Shown piece after piece: positions 1 to 5,916 of a DNA stretch of 15,694 bases. The translations under genes and the position numbers were made by a program. Source of the DNA: Treponemataceae bacterium. GTDB taxonomy: Bacteria > Spirochaetota > Spirochaetia > Treponematales > Treponemataceae. The notes below the pieces were generated by a model that worked only from the letters and a program-made list of their open reading frames with translations, made no database searches and had not been told where the DNA came from. The DNA lies in the NCBI GenBank assembly GCA_024697985.1, contig JAILRX010000250.1:1-15694 (forward strand), read 5' to 3'. Position 1 is the stretch's first letter, and each line of letters starts with the position of its first letter.

Positions 1-2121
1 GTCAATATCATCATCTGATTTAGCTTCATTTGGCTTGATTTTGATCAAGTCTGAAGTTACCCAAATTACTTCACCTGCTCGGCGAGCTTTTACGATAACA
101 CCTGAATCGTAAGCACATTTGCCTTCCATACCTGTACCAACACGTGGTGGTTCTGGGAACAAAAGTGGAACAGCCTGACGCTGCATGTTACAACCCATCA
201 ATGCACGGTTAGCATCGTCGTGCTCAAGGAACGGAATGAGGGCAGCTGAAACTGAAATAACCTGTCGTGGAGATACATCCATGTACTGGATGTCTTTTGG
301 AGAACGAGTTGTATAGTCTCCAACTTTTCGGCAGGCAACCTGATCTGTTGCAAAACTTCCGTCTTCTCCCATGTCTACTGTTACCTGACCGATGTAGTAT
401 CTGTCTTCTTCAGTAGCAGTCATGTATTTAACTTCGTTTGTAGCCTTTCCGTCTACAACTTTTCGATATGGAGCCTCAAGGAATCCATAGTCGTTGATTT
501 TTGCATAGATAGCAAGAGAAACGATAAGACCAATGTTTGGACCTTCAGGAGTTTCGATAGGACACATACGTCCATAGTGTGTGTAGTGTACATCTCGAAC
601 TTCAAAGCCTGCTCGATCTCGTGAAAGACCACCAGAACCCAAAGCACTAAGTCGTCGTTTGTGTGTAAGTTCAGCCAATGGGTTAATCTGATCCATGAAC
701 TGAGAAAGCTGACTTGAACCAAAGAATTCTTTGATTGCAGCAACGATAGGTTTGATTGAAATCAAATCCTGTGGTTTCATTGTTTCAGTTTCTTTCAGGC
801 TCATTCGCTCTTTGGCAATTTTTTCCATTCTGGCGAAAGCTGATTTCAACTGATTTGTCATCAACTCACCTACAGATCGAACACGTCGGTTACCCATGTG
901 GTCGATATCATCCAATGTTTCTTCACCGATATAAACCTTGATGAGGAATTTCATTGTAGAAATGATGTCTTTTTTATCCAAAGTGTATGTCTGAATTTCT
1001 TCGTCGTAGTTGAATTTCTGATTAAGCTTGTATCGACCTACTCGACCAAGATCGTATCTTCTAAGACTGAAGAACATTGTTTCGAGGTCTTTTTCAGCAG
1101 CTTCAACTGTGATAGGTTCACCCGGCATCAAAACTGAGTAAACAGCTGAAATTGCATCTTCTTTTGAAGGTTCATCGTTTTCTGATCCTTCTTTTGTAAA
1201 TCTGATGTCTTCTCTTTCAAAACAATTGATGATCATTGTTGAGTTAAGTGAAGATTCTGAATCAAGCTTAAGAACTGTGATTTCTGAAACACCGTGAAGG
1301 ATGAGTTCATCAACGTCATGCAAGTGAAGTTTTTCACCGGCACGATAGATTCTCTTTTCTTCGCCTGTTTCAAGATCTTTTGAATATACTGCATCAGCAA
1401 GAACTTTTCCAATAAGGAGTTCTTTTGCTTCATTGGTATCAACAACAGAAACTTTTTCTACATCGTAGAAAGCTCTGATGATCTCTTCACGTGTGCTGTA
1501 TCCCAATGCACGAAGGAAGATTGTACCAAGAATTTTCTTTTTTCGGTCTATCTTTGCATAGATCAATTCTTTTTTCTGGTCGATTTCGAATTCAAGCCAG
1601 CTTCCTCGGTAAGGAATAATTCGGCTTGAGTAAACGCCCTTTTCATGACAGAAAATTACACCCGGTGAACGGTGGATCTGAGAAACAACAACTCGTTCTG
1701 CACCATTGATTACGAATGTTCCTCGGTCTGTCATAAGAGGAATGTCGCCCATATAAATATCTTTCTGGCGGATTTCTCCAGTCTGAGTAAAAATCAAGTT
1801 GATTCGAGCTTTCAAAGGAACTGCATAGGTCAAACCCTTTTTCTTGCAGTCAAGCTCAGAGAATTTTATATTTTCTTTATCGAGTTCATAACCTTCGAAC
1901 TCAATAACCATATCTCCGTTTGAACTTTCAATAGGAAATGTTGATTCGAAAACTTCCTGCAAACCCTGTTTAGCAAGAGGCTCTCCGTTTTCTAATTTTT
2001 CTTTTTGTAAAAACCATTCGTAGGAAGAAAGTTGCACATCAATTAAGTTTGGCAACTCCATGAAACTTTTAATATTCTTTCCGATGTACTGACGATTTAC
2101 CGTCTTTGTTTTTGTGAACAT
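1..2121 (-). CDS. rpoB: RNA polymerase beta subunit, N-terminal 707 codons (3' end outside window)
   Basis: Catalytic beta subunit of DNA-dependent RNA polymerase. An open frame runs from ATG at 2121 to the left edge without a stop. The start is supported by GGAG seven bases upstream. The protein opens MFTKTKTVNRQYIGKNIK and carries the beta-subunit signatures TDRGTFVINGAERVVVSQ, the rifampicin cluster around residues 470-500 (SSQLSQFMDQINPLAELTHK, then RRLSALGSGGLSRDRAGFE), VRDVHYTHYGRMCPIETPEG and GLIVSLAIYAKINDYG. Residue 492, equivalent to E. coli Ser531, is Ser. Residue 496, usually Pro, is Ser, and residue 479 (E. coli Asn518) is Ile. About half the arginine codons are CGA. It is the last gene of the core operon visible here; rpoC would be expected next, outside the window. 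Identification is certain; the effect on rifampicin response is inference. Confidence 0.98.
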   Translation of the reverse strand, partial: MFTKTKTVNRQYIGKNIKSFMELPNLIDVQLSSYEWFLQKEKLENGEPLAKQGLQEVFESTFPIESSNGDMVIEFEGYELDKENIKFSELDCKKKGLTYAVPLKARINLIFTQTGEIRQKDIYMGDIPLMTDRGTFVINGAERVVVSQIHRSPGVIFCHEKGVYSSRIIPYRGSWLEFEIDQKKELIYAKIDRKKKILGTIFLRALGYSTREEIIRAFYDVEKVSVVDTNEAKELLIGKVLADAVYSKDLETGEEKRIYRAGEKLHLHDVDELILHGVSEITVLKLDSESSLNSTMIINCFEREDIRFTKEGSENDEPSKEDAISAVYSVLMPGEPITVEAAEKDLETMFFSLRRYDLGRVGRYKLNQKFNYDEEIQTYTLDKKDIISTMKFLIKVYIGEETLDDIDHMGNRRVRSVGELMTNQLKSAFARMEKIAKERMSLKETETMKPQDLISIKPIVAAIKEFFGSSQLSQFMDQINPLAELTHKRRLSALGSGGLSRDRAGFEVRDVHYTHYGRMCPIETPEGPNIGLIVSLAIYAKINDYGFLEAPYRKVVDGKATNEVKYMTATEEDRYYIGQVTVDMGEDGSFATDQVACRKVGDYTTRSPKDIQYMDVSPRQVISVSAALIPFLEHDDANRALMGCNMQRQAVPLLFPEPPRVGTGMEGKCAYDSGVIVKARRAGEVIWVTSDLIKIKPNEAKSDDDID

Positions 2122-2162
2122 CAATTATCTCCGTATTCTGTATTACAGTGGTCCCCGCTACA

Positions 2163-2177
2163 TGCAAAAAATTTGCA
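2163..2177 (-). promoter_or_regulatory. A/U-rich hairpin in rpoB leader
   Basis: A perfect six-base inverted repeat (TGCAAA / TTTGCA, three-base loop) lies about 40 bases before the rpoB start. Just upstream is a weaker GCAGC/GCUGU stem (near 2178-2193). Both are seen in the sequence; a role as mRNA processing or translation control site for rpoB is only inference. Confidence 0.35.
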
Positions 2178-2240
2178 CAGCACGAAGGCTGCTCTTTGTA
2201 CTCTTGATGTTTGTTTTTTAAATCTTCTTTTAGACACATA

Positions 2241-2272
2241 AAGCCGCCCGAGCAAAAATGCAAGGGCAGCCT
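2241..2272 (-). promoter_or_regulatory. rplL-rpoB intergenic hairpin (candidate attenuator or processing site)
   Basis: On the transcript AGGCUGCCC (2272-2264) pairs with GGGCGGCUU (2249-2241) through a 14-base loop, giving nine pairs with two G-U wobbles, about 30 bases after the rplL stop. Only three U residues follow, so it is not a strong terminator. In many bacteria the rplL-rpoB gap holds an attenuator or RNase site that lowers rpoBC expression relative to ribosomal proteins; the position fits, the function is inferred. Confidence 0.45.
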
Positions 2273-2302
2273 ATTATTTAGCAGGTTGTATTAAAGATGC
2301 AA

Positions 2303-2686
2303 TTAAGCAATCTTAACTACGCCACCAGCAGCTTCCATTGTTTCCTTAATTTTAGCTGCATCTTCTTTAGATACACCTTCTTTAAGTACTTTTGGAGCTC
2401 CTTCAACGAGGTCTTTAGCTTCTTTAAGTCCGAGACCTGTAACTTCTCGAGCAGCTTTGATAACTGCAATTTTCTTTGCAGGATCTGCGCTTTCAAGTGT
2501 TACAGTGAATTCTGTCTGTTCTTCAGCAGCTGGAGCAGCTCCACCTGCAGCGCCACCAGCCATTACTACTGGAGCAGCAGCTGTTACGCCGAATTTTTCT
2601 TCCATTGCTTTTACGAGCTCTGAAGCTTCAAGTACTGTCATTGATGCGATTGCATCCAAAATCTGATCTGTTGTTAATGCTGCCAT
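2303..2686 (-). CDS. rplL: 50S ribosomal protein L7/L12
   Basis: Stalk protein of the large ribosomal subunit that recruits and activates translation GTPases; several copies bind each L10. The 127-residue product has the family layout: N-terminal dimerisation helices (ALTTDQILDAIASM, residues 3-40), an Ala/Gly-rich hinge (AGGAAGGAAPAAEEQ, about 43-57) and the C-terminal factor-binding domain (KKIAVIKAAREVTGLGLKEA). The length is normal. ATG at 2686 has AGGAG nine bases upstream. It lies between rplJ (104-base gap) and rpoB (181-base gap), both with RNA hairpins, as expected for a protein made in excess of its neighbours. Confidence 0.98.
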   Translation of the reverse strand: MAALTTDQILDAIASMTVLEASELVKAMEEKFGVTAAAPVVMAGGAAGGAAPAAEEQTEFTVTLESADPAKKIAVIKAAREVTGLGLKEAKDLVEGAPKVLKEGVSKEDAAKIKETMEAAGGVVKIA

Positions 2687-2775
2687 ATTATCTTCTCCTA
2701 AATATTAATAATTTTTTTTATACCGACAGGACGACAGCTAAGAAGCCTGACAAGTATTATTTAAAAGGGGCAAGG

Positions 2776-2791
2776 ATCTGCAACTGCAGAT
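2776..2791 (-). promoter_or_regulatory. Hairpin at the rplJ stop codon
   Basis: AUCUGC / GCAGAU form a perfect six-base stem with a four-base loop starting at the last base of the rplJ stop codon. The rest of the 104-base gap holds two copies of CTGTCG (2732-2737 and 2724-2729) followed by TATAAAAAAAA. A stem here could protect the upstream mRNA or act as a processing site that lets rplL be expressed above rplJ. The structure is seen; the role is inferred. Confidence 0.4.
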
Positions 2792-3306
2792 TAGTTTGCT
2801 CCCTCTGCTTGCTTTTTGTCCACATAAGCCTGCAAAGTAGCTGCAAGTTTCTGAACAGGTGCATTGATTGTAGAAGCAATCATTGCAATAAGCTGTTTCT
2901 TTCCAGGGAGCTTTGAGAATGCCTCAATCTTAGCCTGGTCATAGATTTCGTTACCAACAAGAGCGCCCTTAACTTCGAGAGCTGGAACGTCTTTTGAGAA
3001 TTCAAACATTACTTTTGCTACTTCGTTTGAATCTTCTTTTACCATAGCAACAGCCGTTGGGCCAGCGAGGTATTCAGCAACGTTATCAATTTTCATTTCT
3101 TCGAAAGCAACACGAGCAAAATTGTTCTTTACAACTTTGAATTCACAATTCTTAGCTCGAAGCTGATTTCTCAATTCTGTAATCTGCTCAACAGTTAAAC
3201 CACGATAGTTTGCAAAAATAAAGTCATTGTAGTTCTGGAAGACTTCTTTTGTTTCTTCAATAGCTTTTGTTTTAGCAGGCTGAAGTTGTTTTGCTTTAAT
3301 TGCCAT
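2791..3306 (-). CDS. rplJ: 50S ribosomal protein L10
   Basis: L10 anchors the L7/L12 stalk on 23S rRNA. The 171-residue protein shows the family features: NYNDFIFANYRGLTVEQITE (residues 26-45), LRAKNCEFKVVKNNFARVAF, the FSKLPGKKQLIAMIAS segment (about 131-146) and a helical C-terminal tail that would bind L12 dimers. ATG at 3306 follows the rplA stop by two bases, and its Shine-Dalgarno (GGAG, seven bases before ATG) is inside the last codons of rplA. This implies translational coupling and leaves no room for the usual L10 leader between L1 and L10. Confidence 0.98.
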   Translation of the reverse strand: MAIKAKQLQPAKTKAIEETKEVFQNYNDFIFANYRGLTVEQITELRNQLRAKNCEFKVVKNNFARVAFEEMKIDNVAEYLAGPTAVAMVKEDSNEVAKVMFEFSKDVPALEVKGALVGNEIYDQAKIEAFSKLPGKKQLIAMIASTINAPVQKLAATLQAYVDKKQAEGAN

Positions 3307-3308
3307 CG

Positions 3309-3989
3309 TTATTCTCCTACGGTATAGTTAACCCATACACCAGGGCCCATTGTTGAATTTACAGAAACTGACTGTACATAATCAACTTTTGCATCTGAAG
3401 GTTTCTTTCTATCAATTTCTGACAAAAGAGCTCCAATGTTTTCAGCAATTTTAGCTGCATCCATTGAAACTTTACCAACAGCGATATGAACAGTACCCTG
3501 TTTATCAGCACGGTATTCTGTTCGTCCTTTCTTCAACTCACCAATTGCAGCAACAATATCGTTTGTAACTGTTCCTGTTTTTGGGTTAGGCATCAAGCCT
3601 TTTCGTCCAAGAACCATACCAAGACGACCTACATCTTTCATCATATCAGGTGTAGCAACTGCAACGTCGAAGTCGAGCCAACCACCCTTTACTTTTTCGA
3701 TGTACTCATCTGCGCCTGCGAATGCAGCACCGGCATCAAGAGCTTCCTTGATTCTATCTTCTCGACAGAATACGAGAACTTTCTTTTCACCTTTGAACTG
3801 GTTAGGGAAAACCAATGTATCACGTACAGTCTGATTCTTAGCAAGGTTCAAATTAATGTGAGCCTCAACTGTTTCATCAAACTTAGCATATTTGACTTCC
3901 TTAACAATTTCACAAGCTTTTACAAGGTCATAAGATTTTGTTGAATCATACTTTTTCAATGACTCGCGATAGTTCTTTCCATGTTTCAT
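3309..3989 (-). CDS. rplA: 50S ribosomal protein L1
   Basis: Primary rRNA-binding protein of the L1 stalk, controlling E-site tRNA exit; in many bacteria also a translational repressor of its own operon. The 226-residue product has the L1 signature around KGLMPNPKTGTVT (residues 131-143), preceded by DMMKDVGRLGMVLGR, and the domain II region VLVFCREDRIKEALDAGA. ATG at 3989 is one base after the rplK stop, and its ribosome binding site (GGTGGAG) is within the final rplK codons (V-E-R-stop), so the two genes are translationally coupled. Length is typical. Confidence 0.98.
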   Translation of the reverse strand: MKHGKNYRESLKKYDSTKSYDLVKACEIVKEVKYAKFDETVEAHINLNLAKNQTVRDTLVFPNQFKGEKKVLVFCREDRIKEALDAGAAFAGADEYIEKVKGGWLDFDVAVATPDMMKDVGRLGMVLGRKGLMPNPKTGTVTNDIVAAIGELKKGRTEYRADKQGTVHIAVGKVSMDAAKIAENIGALLSEIDRKKPSDAKVDYVQSVSVNSTMGPGVWVNYTVGE

Positions 3990-3990
3990 A

Positions 3991-4422
3991 TTATCGCTCC
4001 ACCTCTACACCCATACTTCGAGCAGTACCGGCAATAATTTTCTTTGCTGCTTCAATGTCATTAGCATTAATGTCAGGCATTTTTGTTTCAGCGATCTTTG
4101 TAAGATCAGCCTGAGACAATTTTGCAACTTTGTTCTTAAGTGCGTTTGACGAACCTTTCTGGATTCCAGCGGCTTTTTTGATAAGAACTGCAGCAGGCGG
4201 GGTTTTCAGAATAAATGTAAATGACTTATCCTGATAAACTGTGATAACAACCGGAACAACAAGACCCGGTTCCATGGACTTAGTGCGGTCATTAAATTGC
4301 TGTACAAACTGAGGAGCACTAACTCCGTGAGGTCCAAGTGCAGGACCAATTGGTGGAGCTGGTGTCGCCTTTCCTGCAGGACACTGCAGTTTGATGACAG
4401 CCGTAACCTTTTTCTTAGCCAT
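3991..4422 (-). CDS. rplK: 50S ribosomal protein L11
   Basis: L11 forms the GTPase-associated centre with 23S rRNA helices 43/44 and is the target region of thiopeptides. The 143-residue protein starts MAKKKVTAVIKLQCPAGKAT and carries the proline-rich N-terminal motif PAPPIGPALGPHGV (residues 21-34) and the C-terminal RNA-binding domain with GTARSMGVEV at the end. An excellent Shine-Dalgarno (AAGGAG, six bases before ATG 4422) fixes the start. A 156-base structured gap separates it from nusG; L1 is encoded directly downstream. Confidence 0.98.
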   Translation of the reverse strand: MAKKKVTAVIKLQCPAGKATPAPPIGPALGPHGVSAPQFVQQFNDRTKSMEPGLVVPVVITVYQDKSFTFILKTPPAAVLIKKAAGIQKGSSNALKNKVAKLSQADLTKIAETKMPDINANDIEAAKKIIAGTARSMGVEVER

Positions 4423-4490
4423 ATATATCTCCTTGAGATTGGTGTGTTGAACCGTACTTTTGCCTTAAGCAACTACTGCATTCAACTAGC

Positions 4491-4551
4491 GAAATATCGT
4501 ACCTTCAACGAAGAGATATTTCTCCCAAAACAAAGAAAAAATGCGCCATTT
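4491..4551 (-). promoter_or_regulatory. Structured leader between nusG and rplK
   Basis: The main element is GAAATATC / GATATTTC, a perfect eight-base inverted repeat at 4515-4522 and 4491-4498, enclosing a second short stem CUUC-GUU-GAAG with an asymmetric internal loop. Upstream of it, AAAUG-GCG-CAUUU (4539-4551) is a weak stem followed by three further U residues. A stem with an asymmetric internal loop before the L11-L1 genes is where an L1 autoregulatory site would be expected; I see no clear L1 consensus, so this is a candidate only. Attenuation or mRNA processing are alternatives. Confidence 0.4.
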
Positions 4552-4578
4552 ATTCAACAGCACATTGTTTCTAGCTTT

Positions 4579-5136
4579 TTAAACTTTTTCGACTTGTAAG
4601 AAGTCAACTTCAACTGGTGTTGTTCGACCGAAGATACCAACCATAACGCGAAGCTTACTCTTTTCAACGTTAACTTCTTCGATTGTTCCAGTGAATGAAT
4701 CAAAAGCACCTTCAATAATTTTAACCTGTTCACCAACAACAAAAGTCTGTTTAACTTTAGGTGCTTTTTCACCTTTGATTTCACCAGTCTTTTGCAAGAG
4801 AGCTTTTGCTTCTTCATCAGAAATAGGGCGTGGACGAACTTTTGAATCTGTACCGACAAAACTTGTTACACCCTGGATTCGTCGGATTGAGTTACAGGTA
4901 GCCTGCCAACCCAACTCAGGTAAATCAAGTTCTATCATGATATATCCAGGAAGAAACTTCTTAGTAAGATTTCGTTTCTTTCCGTCTTTTACTTCAACAA
5001 CTTCCTCTACAGGAACTTTTACATCGATTACAATTTCTGAAGATAAATCACCATTCTCGAGCATGGTTTTAATTGTTCGCTCGATTTTATTTTCATATCC
5101 AGAATATGTGTGAAGAATATACCAGCCTTTTGCCAT
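4579..5136 (-). CDS. nusG: Transcription termination/antitermination factor NusG
   Basis: NusG binds RNA polymerase and couples elongation with Rho or ribosomal S10. The 185-residue product begins MAKGWYILHTYSGYENKIER, typical of the NGN domain, contains FLPGYIMIELDL (residues 63-74) and RIQGVTSFVG (86-95), and ends with a KOW domain (FVVGEQVKIIEGAF, then SFTGTIEEVNVEKSKLRVMV, then FGRTTPVEVDF). Length is standard. The gene starts ten bases after the secE stop with a modest AGGCGAAG site that overlaps the secE TAG codon. Confidence 0.97.
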   Translation of the reverse strand: MAKGWYILHTYSGYENKIERTIKTMLENGDLSSEIVIDVKVPVEEVVEVKDGKKRNLTKKFLPGYIMIELDLPELGWQATCNSIRRIQGVTSFVGTDSKVRPRPISDEEAKALLQKTGEIKGEKAPKVKQTFVVGEQVKIIEGAFDSFTGTIEEVNVEKSKLRVMVGIFGRTTPVEVDFLQVEKV

Positions 5137-5146
5137 TTTACTTCGC

Positions 5147-5338
5147 CTAGAAAATAAGATTCATGCCGCTGACAAACAAGAAGTCGAGAAGACCCAAAAC
5201 TGCGGCAATAATGATTGTAGAAATCAAAACAACTGCTACTGAAGACAAAACATCATTTTTAGTAGGCCAAACAACTTTTTTAAGCTCAGCTACAGATTCC
5301 TTAAAAAAATTTATAACCTTACTTCCGTTCTTTTTCAT
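5147..5338 (-). CDS. secE: Preprotein translocase subunit SecE
   Basis: Essential small subunit that clamps SecY in the SecYEG channel. The 63-residue single-span form has the SecE signature ESVAELKKVVWPTKNDVLSS (residues 14-33), an amphipathic helix, followed by one membrane helix (about 34-60, VAVVLISTIIIAAVLGLLDF). AAGGA eight bases before ATG 5338 supports the start. Adjacent to nusG, as in most bacteria. Confidence 0.97.
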   Translation of the reverse strand: MKKNGSKVINFFKESVAELKKVVWPTKNDVLSSVAVVLISTIIIAAVLGLLDFLFVSGMNLIF

Positions 5339-5371
5339 TTTATCATTCCTTGCAAATTATAAAATCAAGTA

Positions 5372-5444
5372 CAGGCCAGGCAGGACTCGAACCCGCAACA
5401 AATGGTTTTGGAGACCACCACTCTACCATTGGAGCTACTGACCT
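5372..5444 (-). tRNA. tRNA-Trp (anticodon CCA)
   Basis: A 73-base cloverleaf on the minus strand. The acceptor AGGTCAG pairs with CTGGCCT, the anticodon loop is CTCCAAA between GUGGU and ACCAU, and the T arm is GCGGG-TTCGAGT-CCTGC. The discriminator is G. CCA is not encoded (TAC follows), so a CCA-adding enzyme is needed. It lies between rpmG and secE inside the operon and must be cut from the polycistronic transcript. Confidence 0.96.
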
Positions 5445-5456
5445 AAAATATCTAAA

Positions 5457-5472
5457 CCTGCCTTGCGACAGG
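5457..5472 (-). promoter_or_regulatory. GNRA-tetraloop hairpin between rpmG and tRNA-Trp
   Basis: CCUGUC-GCAA-GGCAGG forms six pairs capped by a GCAA (GNRA) tetraloop, 14 bases after the rpmG stop and 12 bases before the tRNA. It is followed by UUUAGAUAUUUU, too interrupted for a strong terminator. It is likely a 3'-end stabiliser of the rpmG message after tRNA excision, or a partial terminator; both are inference. Confidence 0.45.
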
Positions 5473-5486
5473 CATTAAATACAAAA

Positions 5487-5663
5487 TTATTTAACTTTTG
5501 TTTCTTTGTGCAATGTGTGCTTGCGATCAAATGGACAATACTTATTTAATTCAAGTTTACCCTGAATGTTTCGGCGGTTTTTATAAGTTGTATAGTTTCT
5601 TCGTTTGCATTCAGAACACTGTAAAGCAATAATTTCAACAACTTGCTTACCTTTCTTTCCCAT
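5487..5663 (-). CDS. rpmG: 50S ribosomal protein L33
   Basis: Small large-subunit protein near the E site. The 58-residue product begins MGKKGKQVVEIIALQCSECK and includes NYTTYKNRRN, LELNKYCPFDRKHT and LHKETK, which identify L33. AAGGAG nine bases before ATG 5663 supports the start. Zinc-type L33 proteins carry two CxxC pairs; here the first is intact (C16-S-E-C19) but the second reads C43-P-F-D46, so the fourth ligand is Asp. It lies between tRNA-Thr and tRNA-Trp at the head of the operon. Confidence 0.96.
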   Translation of the reverse strand: MGKKGKQVVEIIALQCSECKRRNYTTYKNRRNIQGKLELNKYCPFDRKHTLHKETKVK

Positions 5664-5722
5664 TTTCTGTTACTCCTTCTATATCTAATGCAAAAATATT
5701 AAGATTAAATCTTTAACAAGTA

Positions 5723-5795
5723 AGCCTTCAGGCGGAATCGGACCGCCGACCTCAACCTTACCGAGGTTGCGCTCTGCCGACTGAGCTATAAAGGC
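5723..5795 (-). tRNA. tRNA-Thr (anticodon GGU)
   Basis: A 73-base cloverleaf. The acceptor GCCTTTA pairs with TGAAGGC (one G-U), the D arm contains AGCTCAGTCGGCAGAGC, and the anticodon loop TCGGTAA sits between CAACC and GGTTG. The T arm is GGCGG-TCCGATT-CCGCC, so position 55 is C instead of the near-universal U. The discriminator is U and CCA is not encoded. It is the first gene after the operon promoter. Confidence 0.96.
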
Positions 5796-5823
5796 AGAAT
5801 ATCCCTTTATGGAATGTCCTAGA

Positions 5824-5852
5824 AGTATATATATTTAAGTTTTTTTTGTCAA
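5824..5852 (-). promoter_or_regulatory. Core operon promoter
   Basis: TTGACA (5852-5847), exactly 17 bp, then TATACT (5829-5824), with an A/T-rich spacer containing an A tract. Expected transcription start is near 5817, about 20 bases before tRNA-Thr. This is the strongest promoter-like sequence seen in the window and is placed to drive tRNA-Thr through rpoB. No other convincing promoter was seen inside the operon. Confidence 0.85.
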
Positions 5853-5903
5853 CGGAGTAATATACAGGAAAAAATCGATATGGAATAAAAAACAGAACTT
5901 TTA

Positions 5904-5909
5904 TATAAT
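5904..5909 (+). promoter_or_regulatory. Candidate -10 box for the serine acetyltransferase gene
   Basis: TATAAT ends seven bases before the ATG at 5917, and no Shine-Dalgarno precedes that ATG. No good -35 is present at 16-18 bp spacing (TGGAAT is the best), so the call is moderate. If used, transcription would start at or next to the start codon. Confidence 0.45.
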
Positions 5910-5916
5910 GTTTTAC

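Noticed and set aside
2069..2263. 64-codon minus-strand open frame spanning the rplL-rpoB gap
   Set aside because: It overlaps the rpoB start in another frame, contains the two intergenic hairpins and has no ribosome binding site or recognisable protein features.
5356..5361. TATAAT on the minus strand between tRNA-Trp and secE as an internal promoter
   Set aside because: No -35 match at 16-18 bp; that position falls inside the tRNA T arm. An A/T-rich spacer explains it.
5701..5713. AAGAT-TAA-ATCTT palindrome between tRNA-Thr and rpmG as a terminator
   Set aside because: Only five weak A-U-rich pairs, and a terminator here would silence the whole operon.
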